A stretch of DNA of 64,000 nt, from contig CALKCJ010000020.1 in NCBI GenBank assembly GCA_938082375.1, positions 62,001 to 126,000 of the forward strand. Direction: 5' to 3'. The stretch comes from an uncultured Thermomicrobiaceae bacterium (GTDB lineage Bacteria; Chloroflexota; Chloroflexia; Thermomicrobiales; Thermomicrobiaceae). The translations under genes and the position numbers were made by a program. The notes beneath the pieces are model-generated. The model was given only the letters and a program-made list of their open reading frames with translations. It was not told where the DNA came from and ran no database searches. Below, piece by piece: positions 41,113 through 50,302 of the stretch (within the stretch, counting starts at the first letter, position 1; every line of letters begins with the position of its first letter).

Positions 41113-42500
41113 TACCGCATCGCCTGTCGACGCTCTCCTCGCTCGCGCCACCGGCTCATGTCCATTTCGTTGGCTTGGGCGGCATCGGCATGAGTGGACT
41201 CGCGCGCATGATGGCGCAAATCGGCTACCGAGTGAGCGGCTGTGACGCGGCCGATGCGCCGCTGCTGCACGTGCTGCGGGCTGAAGGCATCACGGTACAG
41301 GTGGGGCACGACCCGCGACATGTCGAAGACGCTGATCTGGTGGTGGTCACCTCGGCCGTGCGTGCCCACCATCCGGAAGTCGCGGCAGCGGCCGAGAGGC
41401 GGCGACCAGTGGTCAAACGGGCTGCGCTTCTGGGTTGGATGACCACCGGCGCAACCTGCGTGGCGGTGGCTGGGACACATGGGAAGTCGACGACTGCGGG
41501 AATGATCGCACTGATCCTGGAGCGAGCCGGTCTGTCGCCCTCGTTTGCCGTCGGGGCCGAGGTGCGTGACCTGGGCACCAACGCGCGGTTAGGCACGGGG
41601 ACGGCGTTCGTGGTGGAGGCCGATGAGTACGACTACAGCTTCCTGCACCTCGAACCGGCGGTCGCGGTCGTGCTGAATGTCGAGCATGACCATCCCGACC
41701 TGTTTCCGATGCCTGCCTTAGTCGAGGCCGCCTTCCGGCGCTTCACCGAGCGGGTTCGCCCGGGTGGGACGGTCGTCCTCTCCGGCGACGACCCCGGCTG
41801 CCAGCGACTGGCGCACTCGCTGCTCGAGCGCGAGCTCCGCGTTGTCACCTTCGGGATGAGTGGACAGGTCGACTGGCAAGTAACGGGCGAGGGTTCTCCA
41901 GCCCTCCGGGGGCCAGGAGGAGCGTACTGGCGCTTGGGCCTCCAGGTGCCCGGCTGGCACAATCGGTTGAACGCGGCCGCGGCCGTTGCCGCTGCCGCCG
42001 AGCTGGGTGTCGCGCCGGAAGCGAGTGTGAAGGCGCTGGAAGCGTTTTCAGGTGTGGGACGCCGCTTCGAAATCTGGGGGCAATCCTGTGGAGTGACAGT
42101 GATCGTCGACTACGCGCATCACCCCAGTGAGATCCGTGCCACCATCGCCGCCGCGCGCGAGCGGTTTGCTGGCACCCGGTTGTGGGTTATCTTCCAGCCC
42201 CATACCTACAGCCGGACGCGTGCGTTCTTCAGCGAGTTCGCGCGTGCCTTGGGGCTGGCCGATGAGGTGATCTTGACTCCGGTCTACGCCGCGCGGGAAG
42301 TTGACCCGGGCGACGTTTCGCTCGAGCGCCTGGCGCACCGCGTCGCGCCGGCCCCGGCTCGCCTGGTCGCCGATGCGCGCGCGGCTGCAGAGTTTGTCGC
42401 GGAGCGCGTGGCGCCGGGCGATGTCGTGCTGGTGCTGGGCGCCGGTGACATCTGGCAAGCCGCTCCCGTCTTGGTCGACTATCTGGGAGGCAATGCGTGA
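41109..42500 (+). CDS. murC: UDP-N-acetylmuramate--L-alanine ligase
   Basis: 463 aa. N-terminal VHFVGLGGIGMSGLARMM, ATP loop AVAGTHGKSTTAGM near residue 119, EADEYDYSFL, and C-terminal VIVDYAHHPSEIRAT with FQPHTYSRT. These identify MurC, which adds L-Ala to UDP-MurNAc. GTG start overlapping the ftsW stop; its own stop overlaps murB by 4 bp. Confidence 0.95.
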   Translation: MIPHRLSTLSSLAPPAHVHFVGLGGIGMSGLARMMAQIGYRVSGCDAADAPLLHVLRAEGITVQVGHDPRHVEDADLVVVTSAVRAHHPEVAAAAERRRPVVKRAALLGWMTTGATCVAVAGTHGKSTTAGMIALILERAGLSPSFAVGAEVRDLGTNARLGTGTAFVVEADEYDYSFLHLEPAVAVVLNVEHDHPDLFPMPALVEAAFRRFTERVRPGGTVVLSGDDPGCQRLAHSLLERELRVVTFGMSGQVDWQVTGEGSPALRGPGGAYWRLGLQVPGWHNRLNAAAAVAAAAELGVAPEASVKALEAFSGVGRRFEIWGQSCGVTVIVDYAHHPSEIRATIAAARERFAGTRLWVIFQPHTYSRTRAFFSEFARALGLADEVILTPVYAAREVDPGDVSLERLAHRVAPAPARLVADARAAAEFVAERVAPGDVVLVLGAGDIWQAAPVLVDYLGGNA

Positions 42501-43444
42501 CCACAGCGCGGGAGATCACCATCCCGACCGAAGAAGGGGTGTTAATGATCAGGCGTGACCAGCCGATGTCGCGGCACACTACCTTTCGGATCGGTGGGCC
42601 GGCCGACTTTCTGACCCGTGCCGGGTCGGAGACGGAGCTGCAGGCGGCGGTGGACTGGGCTGAGCGGCAGGCCCTTCCAGTCACCGTTATCGGGGGCGGC
42701 AGCAACCTGTTGGTCGGTGACCGCGGGATCCGCGGGCTGGTGATTCTGATGCGCGCGCCCAGCAGTTCTCTCGATGGCCGGGTCGAACTCGTGGAGGGGA
42801 GGGATGGGGCTAGGCTGACCGTCCCGGCTCAGGCGCCGATCTCGTGGCTGGGCCACTTCACCGCTTCCCGTGGATGGGCAGGGCTCGAGTGGGCAGCCGG
42901 TCTTCCCGGGGTCGTCGGCGGCGCCGTCGTCAACAACGCTGGGGCGCACGGCGGCGAGATGGCCGCGCACCTGGCCAGCGTCGAGCTCCTCGACCTGGTC
43001 GAGAAGCGAGTGGTGCGCTGGAGTGGCGACCGACTCGAAGCGCGTTACCGCTACACGGTGCTCAAGTTCGAGCCGCGTCCGCGACGCTGGATCGTACTCC
43101 GTGCGACCTTCGAGCTCCCGCGCGGGGAAGCAGAGCAGCTCGTTGCCCGAGCGGCGGCGTACGCGCAGTGGCGCCGCCGGGCGCAGCCGACTGGTGCCTG
43201 CGCTGGATCCGTCTTTACCAATCCCCCGGGGACATATGCTGGGTACCTCATCGAGCAGGCGGGCCTCAAAGGTCGCCAGGTCGGCGGCGTGCGCGTGTCG
43301 GAGTTGCATGGGAACTTTTTCCTCAACACCGGCAATGCAACTGCGGCCGACGTGCGTGCGCTGATTACCCTCATCCAAGAGGAGATCCTCCGTCGCTACG
43401 GCATCGAGCTCGTCCCCGAGATCGAAGAGATAGGAGATTCCTGA
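42497..43444 (+). CDS. murB: UDP-N-acetylenolpyruvoylglucosamine reductase
   Basis: 315 aa, type II MurB. FAD-binding strands with [20 protein letters not shown] near residues 64-83 and the pyrophosphate region [20 protein letters not shown]. The catalytic Ser lies in GSVFTNPPG and the Glu in the C-terminal domain. It reduces enolpyruvyl-UDP-GlcNAc to UDP-MurNAc with NADPH. GTG start overlapping murC. Confidence 0.94.
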   Translation: MTTAREITIPTEEGVLMIRRDQPMSRHTTFRIGGPADFLTRAGSETELQAAVDWAERQALPVTVIGGGSNLLVGDRGIRGLVILMRAPSSSLDGRVELVEGRDGARLTVPAQAPISWLGHFTASRGWAGLEWAAGLPGVVGGAVVNNAGAHGGEMAAHLASVELLDLVEKRVVRWSGDRLEARYRYTVLKFEPRPRRWIVLRATFELPRGEAEQLVARAAAYAQWRRRAQPTGACAGSVFTNPPGTYAGYLIEQAGLKGRQVGGVRVSELHGNFFLNTGNATAADVRALITLIQEEILRRYGIELVPEIEEIGDS

Positions 43445-43445
43445 C

Positions 43446-44564
43446 ATGTCGCGCAGGATTCGGGTCGGTGTCCTCTTCGGTGGCCGGTCGGGTGAGCACG
43501 ATGTCTCGCTGCGCTCGGCTCAGGCGATCATGCGCGCGATCGACCGCGAGCGGTTCGAGGTGGTGCCGATCGGCATCACGCGCGACGGGCGCTGGATGGT
43601 CGGCGGCGACCCGCTGCGGGCGCTGGCCGAGCAGTCACGACTGCCGCTGGAGCTCGACTCCGGCGCAGCGGATGGGTCGGGTCAAGCCAACCTGCCTGTG
43701 CAGGCGGGCTCCCAAGCGCTCGCAGTCACAGAGCCGACGTGGACGGGCACCGTCGATGTCGTCTTCCCGGTGCTGCACGGCCCGAACGGCGAGGACGGCA
43801 CAGTGCAAGGGCTTTTGGAGCTGGCGGATATCCCGTACGTCGGTTGTGGAGTGCTGGCTTCGGCAGTCGCGATGGACAAGCCGACGGCGAAGCGGCTTTT
43901 CGCTCAGGCTGGTCTGCCGATGGCACGCTGGTTCGCCTTCACCTGGCGTGAATGGGTTCGTGACCAGGCGGCCATCGAGCGTCGAGTCGCGTGTGAGCTC
44001 GGTTACCCATGCTTCGTCAAACCCGCGAATCTCGGCTCGAGCGTCGGTGTGAGCAAGGTGCGTCGCCCTGGTGAACTCCGGGCAGCGATCGAGGCCGCGA
44101 ACCGTCATGACCGAAAGATCGTGATCGAGGAGGCGATCGACGCGCGCGAGCTCGAGGTCAGCGTACTCGGCAACGACGAACCGGTCGCTTCAGTCGTCGG
44201 CGAAATTGTGCCGGCGCGGGAGTTCTACGACTACGAAGCGAAGTATATCGACGACCGATCGCAACTCTTGATCCCGGCACCGATCTCTGACGAGCAGGCG
44301 GCGACTGCGCAGGCGATGGCGATCGCCGCGTTCAAGGCGATCGACGGGGCGGGGATGGCGCGGGTTGACTTTTTCCTCGAACGCTCGACGGGACGGATCC
44401 TGATCAATGAGGTCAATACGATTCCCGGGTTCACCGCGATCAGCATGTATCCCAAGCTATGGGAAGCCAGCGGGTTGTCGTTCCGCGATCTCGTGACCCG
44501 TCTGATCGAGCTGGCGTTAGAGCGCCACGAGGAGCGGGCTCTCAGATGCCGGTCGTGGACCTAG
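43446..44564 (+). CDS. ddl: D-alanine--D-alanine ligase
   Basis: 372 aa ATP-grasp ligase. VLFGGRSGEHDVSLRSA at the start, GPNGEDGTVQGLLE near residue 116, the ATP-binding FVKPANLGSSVGVSKV and INEVNTIPGFTAISMYPKLW at the end. It makes the D-Ala-D-Ala used by MurF. It begins 1 bp after the murB stop codon and overlaps ftsQ by 19 bp. Confidence 0.95.
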   Translation: MSRRIRVGVLFGGRSGEHDVSLRSAQAIMRAIDRERFEVVPIGITRDGRWMVGGDPLRALAEQSRLPLELDSGAADGSGQANLPVQAGSQALAVTEPTWTGTVDVVFPVLHGPNGEDGTVQGLLELADIPYVGCGVLASAVAMDKPTAKRLFAQAGLPMARWFAFTWREWVRDQAAIERRVACELGYPCFVKPANLGSSVGVSKVRRPGELRAAIEAANRHDRKIVIEEAIDARELEVSVLGNDEPVASVVGEIVPAREFYDYEAKYIDDRSQLLIPAPISDEQAATAQAMAIAAFKAIDGAGMARVDFFLERSTGRILINEVNTIPGFTAISMYPKLWEASGLSFRDLVTRLIELALERHEERALRCRSWT

Positions 44565-45301
44565 AGACGCCTACCACTGTGACCCCCTCGCACCGGCGAT
44601 CGAGAGGGCGAGTTGGTCGGTTCCTGCGGCACGGGACGGTCACCGGGCGGCTGCCAGCCTTTGGCCTGGCGGTCGGCCTGAGCGTTCTGCTGGCCGGGTT
44701 TCTCAGCGCCGAAGACTACACGGTGCAGTCTGTGGTGGTGTACGGCAACCAGCTTGCGTTCGTTGACACCATTGTGGCTAGTAGCGGAGCGCTCGGGCAA
44801 CCGCTCTTCTGGCTCGACACGCAGGCTGTGGCAAGGCGTGTTGCCGACCATCCGGCTGTAGCTGGAGCCGAGGTGCGGGCCGTGTTTCCCGACACCGTCG
44901 TCATCGACCTCCGTGAGCGGGTGCCGATCGTCGTCTGGCAGCAGGGTACGCAAGCAGTGCTCGTGGATCGCGCGGGATGGGTGATTGCGGTGACCGATCG
45001 ACCCGACTTGCCGCATGTGGAGCAGGTGGAAGGGGCGCTGCCGATGCCGGGAAGCAGACTGCCGGCGTCTGTGGTGCAAGGGGCGGTCGTGTTGAGCCAA
45101 CGGCTCGGTCAGCGGGTCAGGGCACTGGAATACGAGCCCCGAACCGGGATCCGTGTCCACCTCGACGACGGCCGGGTCGTGCACGTCGGCGCAGCCGAGC
45201 GGCTGTCGGAGCAGCTGCGCGTGCTGGACGCGATAGAGCAGGCCGGGATGAAGTGGACGAATCTCGACGTGCGCGATCCGGATCGGCCGGTTCTGTGGTG
45301 A
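44546..45301 (+). CDS. ftsQ: cell division protein FtsQ/DivIB
   Basis: 251 aa. Basic cytoplasmic N-terminus, a membrane helix near residues 34-52 (FGLAVGLSVLLAGFLSA), a POTRA domain beginning YTVQSVVVYGNQLAFVDTIV, then DLRERVPIVVWQ and a beta domain ending LDVRDPDRPVL. It joins FtsL to the divisome. ATG 44546 lies within the end of ddl. It is the last gene before the gap that holds the ftsZ promoter. Confidence 0.9.
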   Translation: MPVVDLETPTTVTPSHRRSRGRVGRFLRHGTVTGRLPAFGLAVGLSVLLAGFLSAEDYTVQSVVVYGNQLAFVDTIVASSGALGQPLFWLDTQAVARRVADHPAVAGAEVRAVFPDTVVIDLRERVPIVVWQQGTQAVLVDRAGWVIAVTDRPDLPHVEQVEGALPMPGSRLPASVVQGAVVLSQRLGQRVRALEYEPRTGIRVHLDDGRVVHVGAAERLSEQLRVLDAIEQAGMKWTNLDVRDPDRPVLW

Positions 45302-45353
45302 GGACATAGCGGAAGGTCAGCACCCCGACGGCCACGGAACCGGAGGAGAAGGA

Positions 45354-45381
45354 TTTACACCCGGAGGAACTGTGCTATACT
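45354..45381 (+). promoter_or_regulatory. ftsZ promoter
   Basis: TTTACA (45354-45359), 16-bp spacer, TATACT (45376-45381), between ftsQ and ftsZ. The start point near 45388 would give a leader of about 270 nt. Confidence 0.7.
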
Positions 45382-45387
45382 GCGACA

Positions 45388-45660
45388 TATACCAGAGTAG
45401 GGGGATTGGGATACACGAGGAACCGGGCATCTCGTTTCCAGTGCACCCAGCCAAGCTGGTTCCTGGATTCGGGAGTGGGTGGAAGTAGGGCCTACCCCAC
45501 GAGACGATCTTTCCCGAGACGAGCAGGGGATCTGGCTACGCACGCGATGTGGCCCGTGCCGTACGGGTCGCCGGGTCGGGAGAGGCTGTGAGTGCGGAGC
45601 GGGGCCGCTGTGGCATCGGGCAGCAGCTGGAGGCGGGTTCAAGGGTAGTGGAGGTTGGGC
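45388..45660 (+). promoter_or_regulatory. long ftsZ 5' leader with hairpin
   Basis: The expected untranslated leader contains a nested hairpin: AGGAACC (45418-45424) with GGTTCCT (45458-45464), and inside it CCAGC/GCTGG around a 3-nt loop (45447-45459). The ftsZ ribosome binding site GTGGAGG lies at the end. No known riboswitch motif is recognised. Confidence 0.4.
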
Positions 45661-46764
45661 ATGTTCAGCGCGCACGATGATGAGTTCACGCCGAACAACT
45701 TTGCGCGAATCAAGGTCATTGGTGTTGGTGGCGCGGGGGGGAACGCCATCAACCGGATGATCGATGCCGGTATCGATGGCGTCGAGTTCATCGCTGTCAA
45801 TACCGACGCGCAGGCACTCCTGAACTCGTTGAGTCCGCTGACCATCCGCATCGGTGACAAGCTCACGAAAGGGTTGGGGGCAGGCGGACGACCGGAGGTC
45901 GGCGAACGGGCCGCTGAAGAAAGTGCTGAGACGCTGGCGGAAGCGGTTCGCGGCGCAGACATGGTCTTCATTACCGCTGGCATGGGCGGCGGAACGGGGA
46001 CAGGTGCCTCTCCGATCATCGCGCGCCTGGCGCGCGAGGCCGGTGCTTTGACCGTCGGCATCGTGACCAAACCGTTCGACTTCGAGGGGGCTAAGCGGCG
46101 GCGGATTGCCGACGAGGGGATCGCGGTCCTGCGCGAGCATGTCGACGCGCTGATCACTATCCCAAATCAGCGGTTGGTCACGTTCGTCGATCCGAAGACA
46201 CCATTTTCCGAGGCGTTCCGGATCGCCGATGATGTGCTGCGTCAGGGTATCCAGGGAATTTCCGAGCTGATCACGAAACCCGGGCTGATTAACTTGGACT
46301 TTGCCGATGTCAAGACCATCCTTCGCGACGCCGGTTCGGCGCTGATGGCGATCGGCCGGGGGAGTGGCGAGAACCGCTGTGTCGATGCGGCCCGTGCTGC
46401 TATCGAAAGCCCGCTTTTGGAGCTGGGCATCGATGGGGCGACGCGAGTTCTGTATAACATCACCGGAGGCCCGGACTTGTCGATGGCCGAGGTCAGCGAG
46501 GCCGCCGAGGTGATCCGTGCGACGGTCGACGAGGAAGCGGAGATCATTTTCGGGGCGAGTCCGGACGAGGCGATGGGGCGCGATGTGACGATCACACTGA
46601 TCGCTGCCGGGTTTACCGGTACCGGTCAGCAGCGGCGCGCACGGCCCGCCGAGCGGCGTTTCCGCGCCGAGGCCGCCCGCACATCGGCTCCGCCCCGCAC
46701 CCCGATCCTGCCGGACGACGAGTGGTCGGAGCCATCAATTCTTCGCTTCCTGCGCGAGCGGTAG
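45661..46764 (+). CDS. ftsZ: cell division protein FtsZ
   Basis: 367 aa tubulin homologue. [17 protein letters not shown] near the N-terminus, NTDAQAL, the GTP loop [12 protein letters not shown] near residue 105, the T7 loop [10 protein letters not shown], and a short C-terminal linker ending in a conserved-peptide-like [11 protein letters not shown]. It forms the Z ring. ATG 45661 has GGAGG 7 nt upstream. No ftsA is adjacent, so the membrane anchor must be another protein (SepF or an FtsA elsewhere). Confidence 0.96.
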   Translation: MFSAHDDEFTPNNFARIKVIGVGGAGGNAINRMIDAGIDGVEFIAVNTDAQALLNSLSPLTIRIGDKLTKGLGAGGRPEVGERAAEESAETLAEAVRGADMVFITAGMGGGTGTGASPIIARLAREAGALTVGIVTKPFDFEGAKRRRIADEGIAVLREHVDALITIPNQRLVTFVDPKTPFSEAFRIADDVLRQGIQGISELITKPGLINLDFADVKTILRDAGSALMAIGRGSGENRCVDAARAAIESPLLELGIDGATRVLYNITGGPDLSMAEVSEAAEVIRATVDEEAEIIFGASPDEAMGRDVTITLIAAGFTGTGQQRRARPAERRFRAEAARTSAPPRTPILPDDEWSEPSILRFLRER

Positions 46765-46847
46765 CTTATCGCCCCGCCGCGCTCGATGACCGCTGCGTTG
46801 ATCGGAAGGCGGGCCGCTTGCCGGGCATCGAGAGTGTAGGGAGAAGC

Positions 46848-47321
46848 GTGCGCTGCCCGTACTGTGGTACTCGAGACAGCCGCGTCATCGACTCGCGCGA
46901 ACTGGGGGGCGGTGACAGCATCCGACGTCGGCGGGAGTGCCCTGCCTGCGGCCGGCGATTTACGACGTACGAGCGTATCGAGCCTGGCGGGTTGATGGTC
47001 ATCAAGCGCGATGGGCGGCGAGAGGAGTTCGACAGCCGCAAGCTGCGGGACAAGCTGCGCTTAGCTCTGACCAAACGACCTGTCTCGCAGGACGAGGTGG
47101 ATCGGATTGTCGCCACGGTCGAGCGCGAGCTCTTAGCCATGGGGACGACGGAGGTACCGAGCACGGTCATCGGCGAGATCGTGCTGAGGGAGCTCAAGGA
47201 GCTCGACGAGGTCGCGTACATCCGCTTCGCCTCGGTCTACCGGCGGTTCGCTGACCTCGAGGATCTCCGGCGTGAGATGGAAGCACTTGGCGGACGGCGC
47301 AGTGAGAGCCTCGGCGCCTAG
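46848..47321 (+). CDS. nrdR: transcriptional repressor NrdR
   Basis: 157 aa. N-terminal zinc ribbon (CPYC near residue 3, CPACGRRFTTYE near 31) and an ATP-cone domain (VIKRDGRREEFDSRKLRDKL). It represses ribonucleotide reductase genes in response to dATP/ATP. GTG 46848 follows GGGAGAA, and the zinc ribbon begins three residues later, so the in-frame extension upstream is not used. It lies 83 bp after ftsZ and probably shares its transcript. Confidence 0.95.
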   Translation: MRCPYCGTRDSRVIDSRELGGGDSIRRRRECPACGRRFTTYERIEPGGLMVIKRDGRREEFDSRKLRDKLRLALTKRPVSQDEVDRIVATVERELLAMGTTEVPSTVIGEIVLRELKELDEVAYIRFASVYRRFADLEDLRREMEALGGRRSESLGA

Positions 47322-47325
47322 GCAC

Positions 47326-48477
47326 ATGTTGGCTGTCCACCTGGTGACCGAGGACGGGCGCCCGCTGGAACGGCTCGCGTTCGGCAACGAGCGAGGAGGG
47401 CGATTTCAGTATCGCCCCGCACGGTTTCAGGTCGTGGCGGAGTTGGGCGATCTCTCACACCGTCAGGCCGTAGAGTGGCGGCTGTCCCTGCCAGCGAACT
47501 GGCTGGCACTGCCAGACCGGCGGCTCTCCGCGCTCGGAACGAGGCGAGTCGCTTGGCTGGTCTTTCCACAGGGATGGCCGCGCTGCTTCAAGTACCCGAT
47601 TTCGGTGACGGTGTTCGACCGGGGGCAGCAGGTCGCTAGGGCACAGCAGGCGCTCGGCATTGAGCTACATGGCGAAGGCCCGTTCGACCCGGCACGTGAC
47701 CGGCTTCCCTGGGCCAACCGCGCGAGCGAATTCGGGCCGGTCGAACCGGAAGATCGTCACTTCCGGGCCACTTTTCGGCTGGCGCTGTTCCCGAACGCGT
47801 TCCGTCGTAACCTTTATCGCATGGTGGTGCGGCTGTCGGACGACGCCAGCGACTCGCCGGGAGGGGTATGCACCGGCATGGCCCGGGTGGCCTTGGCGCG
47901 GAGCCTGGGAGCATTGCGGGCTGAAGGGGACGCGCTGCGAGACGCTGTGATCGTCCTCCACGGGCGGCAACTGACTGACCGGGCCTTGCTGGCCGGCGCG
48001 TCCTGGTTCTTCTGGCCGAGCCCCGCACGCGCCTACCGGCGCTTCGCTCGCGACCTCCTGCGGCGCGGCTGGAGCGACGTCTGCTTCGACGTCAATGTGC
48101 CCAAACCGTGGCGTCGCGATGTTGTCCGGGCGCTGCTCGGGCAGGGCCACACGGTGGTGCCATACGCGTTCCACCAGCGCAGCGCGGACGAGGCCGAGGT
48201 GTTGGTCTGGGATCCGAATCGCCCGGAAGCTGCAGGAGAGATGGCGATCTCGTTCGACCTTCAGCGTGACCGGTATCGCTACCCACCTCTCGTGGAGGAC
48301 GACGACCGCGTGACCATTGTGGCCGTCCGACAGCGCGCGTATCTGGCGGGTGGAACCGCGCTGCTCAGCAGTGCCGCCAGCCTGGTGCTGTACTCGCCTG
48401 CAGCGCGCCGCGCCCTGGTCGGTCTGGCCGTGGGTGTGCTCGGCGGCATAGGGCTCCTCAAGCTCGCTCGCCGTTAG
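47326..48477 (+). CDS. hypothetical protein with papain-like cysteine-peptidase fold signature and C-terminal membrane helix
   Basis: 383 aa. No close family is recognised. Residues 1-150 look like a beta-rich domain. A Cys motif GGVCTGMARVAL (Cys near 182), later YAFHQ (His near 283) and VLVWDPNRP (Asp near 296) are spaced and worded like the Cys-His-Asp triad of papain-like (C39/C70-type) proteins in which GGxCxGM starts the catalytic helix. One or two membrane helices follow at 345-380. It could be a membrane-tethered peptidase or transglutaminase-like enzyme (inference). It starts 4 bp after nrdR, in the same direction as ftsZ-nrdR. Confidence 0.6.
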   Translation: MLAVHLVTEDGRPLERLAFGNERGGRFQYRPARFQVVAELGDLSHRQAVEWRLSLPANWLALPDRRLSALGTRRVAWLVFPQGWPRCFKYPISVTVFDRGQQVARAQQALGIELHGEGPFDPARDRLPWANRASEFGPVEPEDRHFRATFRLALFPNAFRRNLYRMVVRLSDDASDSPGGVCTGMARVALARSLGALRAEGDALRDAVIVLHGRQLTDRALLAGASWFFWPSPARAYRRFARDLLRRGWSDVCFDVNVPKPWRRDVVRALLGQGHTVVPYAFHQRSADEAEVLVWDPNRPEAAGEMAISFDLQRDRYRYPPLVEDDDRVTIVAVRQRAYLAGGTALLSSAASLVLYSPAARRALVGLAVGVLGGIGLLKLARR

Positions 48478-48491
48478 AGGAGCCGAGGCTG

Positions 48492-48510
48492 TCCAGGTTG
48501 GAATCCTGGA
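48492..48510. terminator. short inverted repeat between convergent genes
   Basis: TCCAGG / CCTGGA with a 7-nt loop, between the papain-like gene (+) and thioredoxin (-). It has no T tract; weak. Confidence 0.3.
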
Positions 48511-48533
48511 TGGGCAGAGCGGGGAGCTGACGT

Positions 48534-48860
48534 CTAGCTCAGATGCTTTTCGATCTGCTGGAGCAAGCGCTGCTTCGGTTGCGCACCGATGATCCGCTCC
48601 ACCGGCTGGCCGTTCTTGTACAGGATCAGCGTAGGGATACTGCTGATCCCGAGCTGCATCGCGACACGCATGTTCTCATCGACATTGACCTTGGCGACCT
48701 TGAGCGATTTCCCCTTCTCTTCAGCGATCTCTTCGAGGATCGGGGCGATTATCCGGCAGGGGCCACACCAAGCGGCCCAGAAGTCGACGAGCACTGGTAC
48801 ATCGGACTGTAACACTTCTTCCTCGAACGTCTCATCACTGACGTTTACGGGCTTGGGCAT
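48534..48860 (-). CDS. trxA: thioredoxin
   Basis: 108 aa, a full-length thioredoxin. The active site WCGPC is at residues 31-35 (VLVDFWAAWCGPCR), the cis-Pro in SSIPTLILYKNG. It is a general cytoplasmic disulfide reductant. It is a single gene with its own promoter; ATG is preceded by GGAGGGAG. Confidence 0.95.
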   Translation of the reverse strand: MPKPVNVSDETFEEEVLQSDVPVLVDFWAAWCGPCRIIAPILEEIAEEKGKSLKVAKVNVDENMRVAMQLGISSIPTLILYKNGQPVERIIGAQPKQRLLQQIEKHLS

Positions 48861-48904
48861 CTCCGTGCTCCCTCCATCCGCCTCCCCGTCGAAGCTTGAC
48901 CTTC

Positions 48905-48934
48905 ACTATACGTGACCGTCGCAGCCGTCGGCAA
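48905..48934 (-). promoter_or_regulatory. trxA promoter
   Basis: On the minus strand, TTGCCG (48934-48929), 18-bp spacer, TATAGT (48910-48905), about 45 nt before the trxA start. Confidence 0.55.
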
Positions 48935-49118
48935 TCTCCCTCCCCAGCGACTGCGTGCTCAACGACCTCACCAATCTCTCCTGACTACCGTCTCATCTCG
49001 CTCAGAGGAAGGACGCGCTCGCGGTACGAGACCACGTCAGCAATCGGCACTCCACAGGGGGCAGCACGCCCTGCCGGCGTGCCCTGATGCTGGTTCCGTG
49101 ACTGGTGTGCGCGGCTGC

Positions 49119-49124
49119 TATACT
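49119..49124 (+). promoter_or_regulatory. -10 element upstream of the first glycosyltransferase
   Basis: TATACT at 49119-49124. The start point near 49131 would leave only a very short leader before ATG 49136 or 49148. No good -35 is seen at 16-18 bp. Confidence 0.45.
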
Positions 49125-49147
49125 CCCGCGCTGGTATGGAGCCGGGT

Positions 49148-50302
49148 ATGGAGCAAGAGCCGATCATTGCGCTCGACGGCGCGTTTAGCCGGGAACCCCT
49201 GACCGGGAGCGGACAGTACACGCTCGGCCTCTGGAGGCAGTTCTCGAGCGCGGTGCCCTGCCGCCGGGTCGTGCTGCTCCTTCCGGCGTCGGGCCAGACC
49301 AGGGCGCTCCAGACCCGTGTGGCGCGAGGCGGCAAGGCCTCGAAGGTCTGGTGGGAGCAGTGCGGTGTAGTCGAAGCTGCGCGCGCCGCCGGTGCCGCAC
49401 TGCTCCACGTCCCGTACTTTGCCGGGCCGCTCAGGTCGTCGCTGCCGCTCGTGGTCACCGTGCACGACGTCATCCCGCTGCTCTTTCCCGAATACCGGGC
49501 GAGCCTGGCGATGCGACTCTATCTGCGACTCGTCAGCCTTGTCGCGCGCCGAGCCGAGGCGGTCATCACCGACTCCGCGCACTCCAAGCGGGACATCGTG
49601 CGCGAGCTCCGCATTGCGGGGGATCGGATTACGGTTATCCCGTTGGCGGCTGATTCACGCTACCAACCGGCAACTGATCTGGCACGCCTGGCTGAGCTGC
49701 GGCGACGCTTCGCTCTACGCGGCCCTGTAATCTTCAATGTTGGCGGACTGGACGCGCGAAAGAACCTGCCAGCGCTGATCGAGGCCTTCGCGAGCGCATT
49801 CCCCCGGCTTGATCCGGAGACACGGCTGGTGATCGCCGGCCGGCCGCACTCCGAGAACCCGCGTCTTTACCCTCCGCTGGAGCCAGTGGTGCGCCGCTTC
49901 GGGCTCGAGCGACAGGTCGTCCTGACGGGCGCCATCAGCGAGGAAGACAAGCTCGGGCTGTACCAGCTCGCCGATCTCTACGTGTATCCGTCGCTCTACG
50001 AAGGGTTCGGCCTCTCGCCGCTGGAGGCGATGGCCTGCGGCACTCCGGTGATCGCGGCCAACCGGTCGAGCTTGCCGGAGGTGGTGGGCGACGGTGGGAT
50101 ACTGGTGGAGCCGGAGCCTGCCGCGCTGGCGCGGGCGATCGAGGAGGTGCTGATTGACGATCGGCTGCGAGCTGAGCTCGCGAGACGAGCGAGGAAGCGT
50201 GCAGCGCAGTTCTCATGGGAGCGCACCGCGCGGGAGACGGTAACGTTGTACCATCAGGTGTTGGGACAAAGGGCGGCTGCGCGGAGGGCTGGCGCCCGGT
50301 GA
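49148..50302 (+). CDS. glycosyltransferase family 4 (GT-B fold)
   Basis: 384 aa. N-terminal acceptor domain beginning [18 protein letters not shown]; then [13 protein letters not shown] and [14 protein letters not shown]. The C-terminal nucleotide-sugar domain has [20 protein letters not shown]-like strands and the E-x7-E motif in [18 protein letters not shown]. It is a retaining glycosyltransferase, probably for polysaccharide or glycolipid synthesis; the sugar is unknown. ATG 49148 has GGAG 6 nt upstream; ATG 49136 would be nearly leaderless. It overlaps the next glycosyltransferase by 4 bp. Confidence 0.87.
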   Translation: MEQEPIIALDGAFSREPLTGSGQYTLGLWRQFSSAVPCRRVVLLLPASGQTRALQTRVARGGKASKVWWEQCGVVEAARAAGAALLHVPYFAGPLRSSLPLVVTVHDVIPLLFPEYRASLAMRLYLRLVSLVARRAEAVITDSAHSKRDIVRELRIAGDRITVIPLAADSRYQPATDLARLAELRRRFALRGPVIFNVGGLDARKNLPALIEAFASAFPRLDPETRLVIAGRPHSENPRLYPPLEPVVRRFGLERQVVLTGAISEEDKLGLYQLADLYVYPSLYEGFGLSPLEAMACGTPVIAANRSSLPEVVGDGGILVEPEPAALARAIEEVLIDDRLRAELARRARKRAAQFSWERTARETVTLYHQVLGQRAAARRAGAR

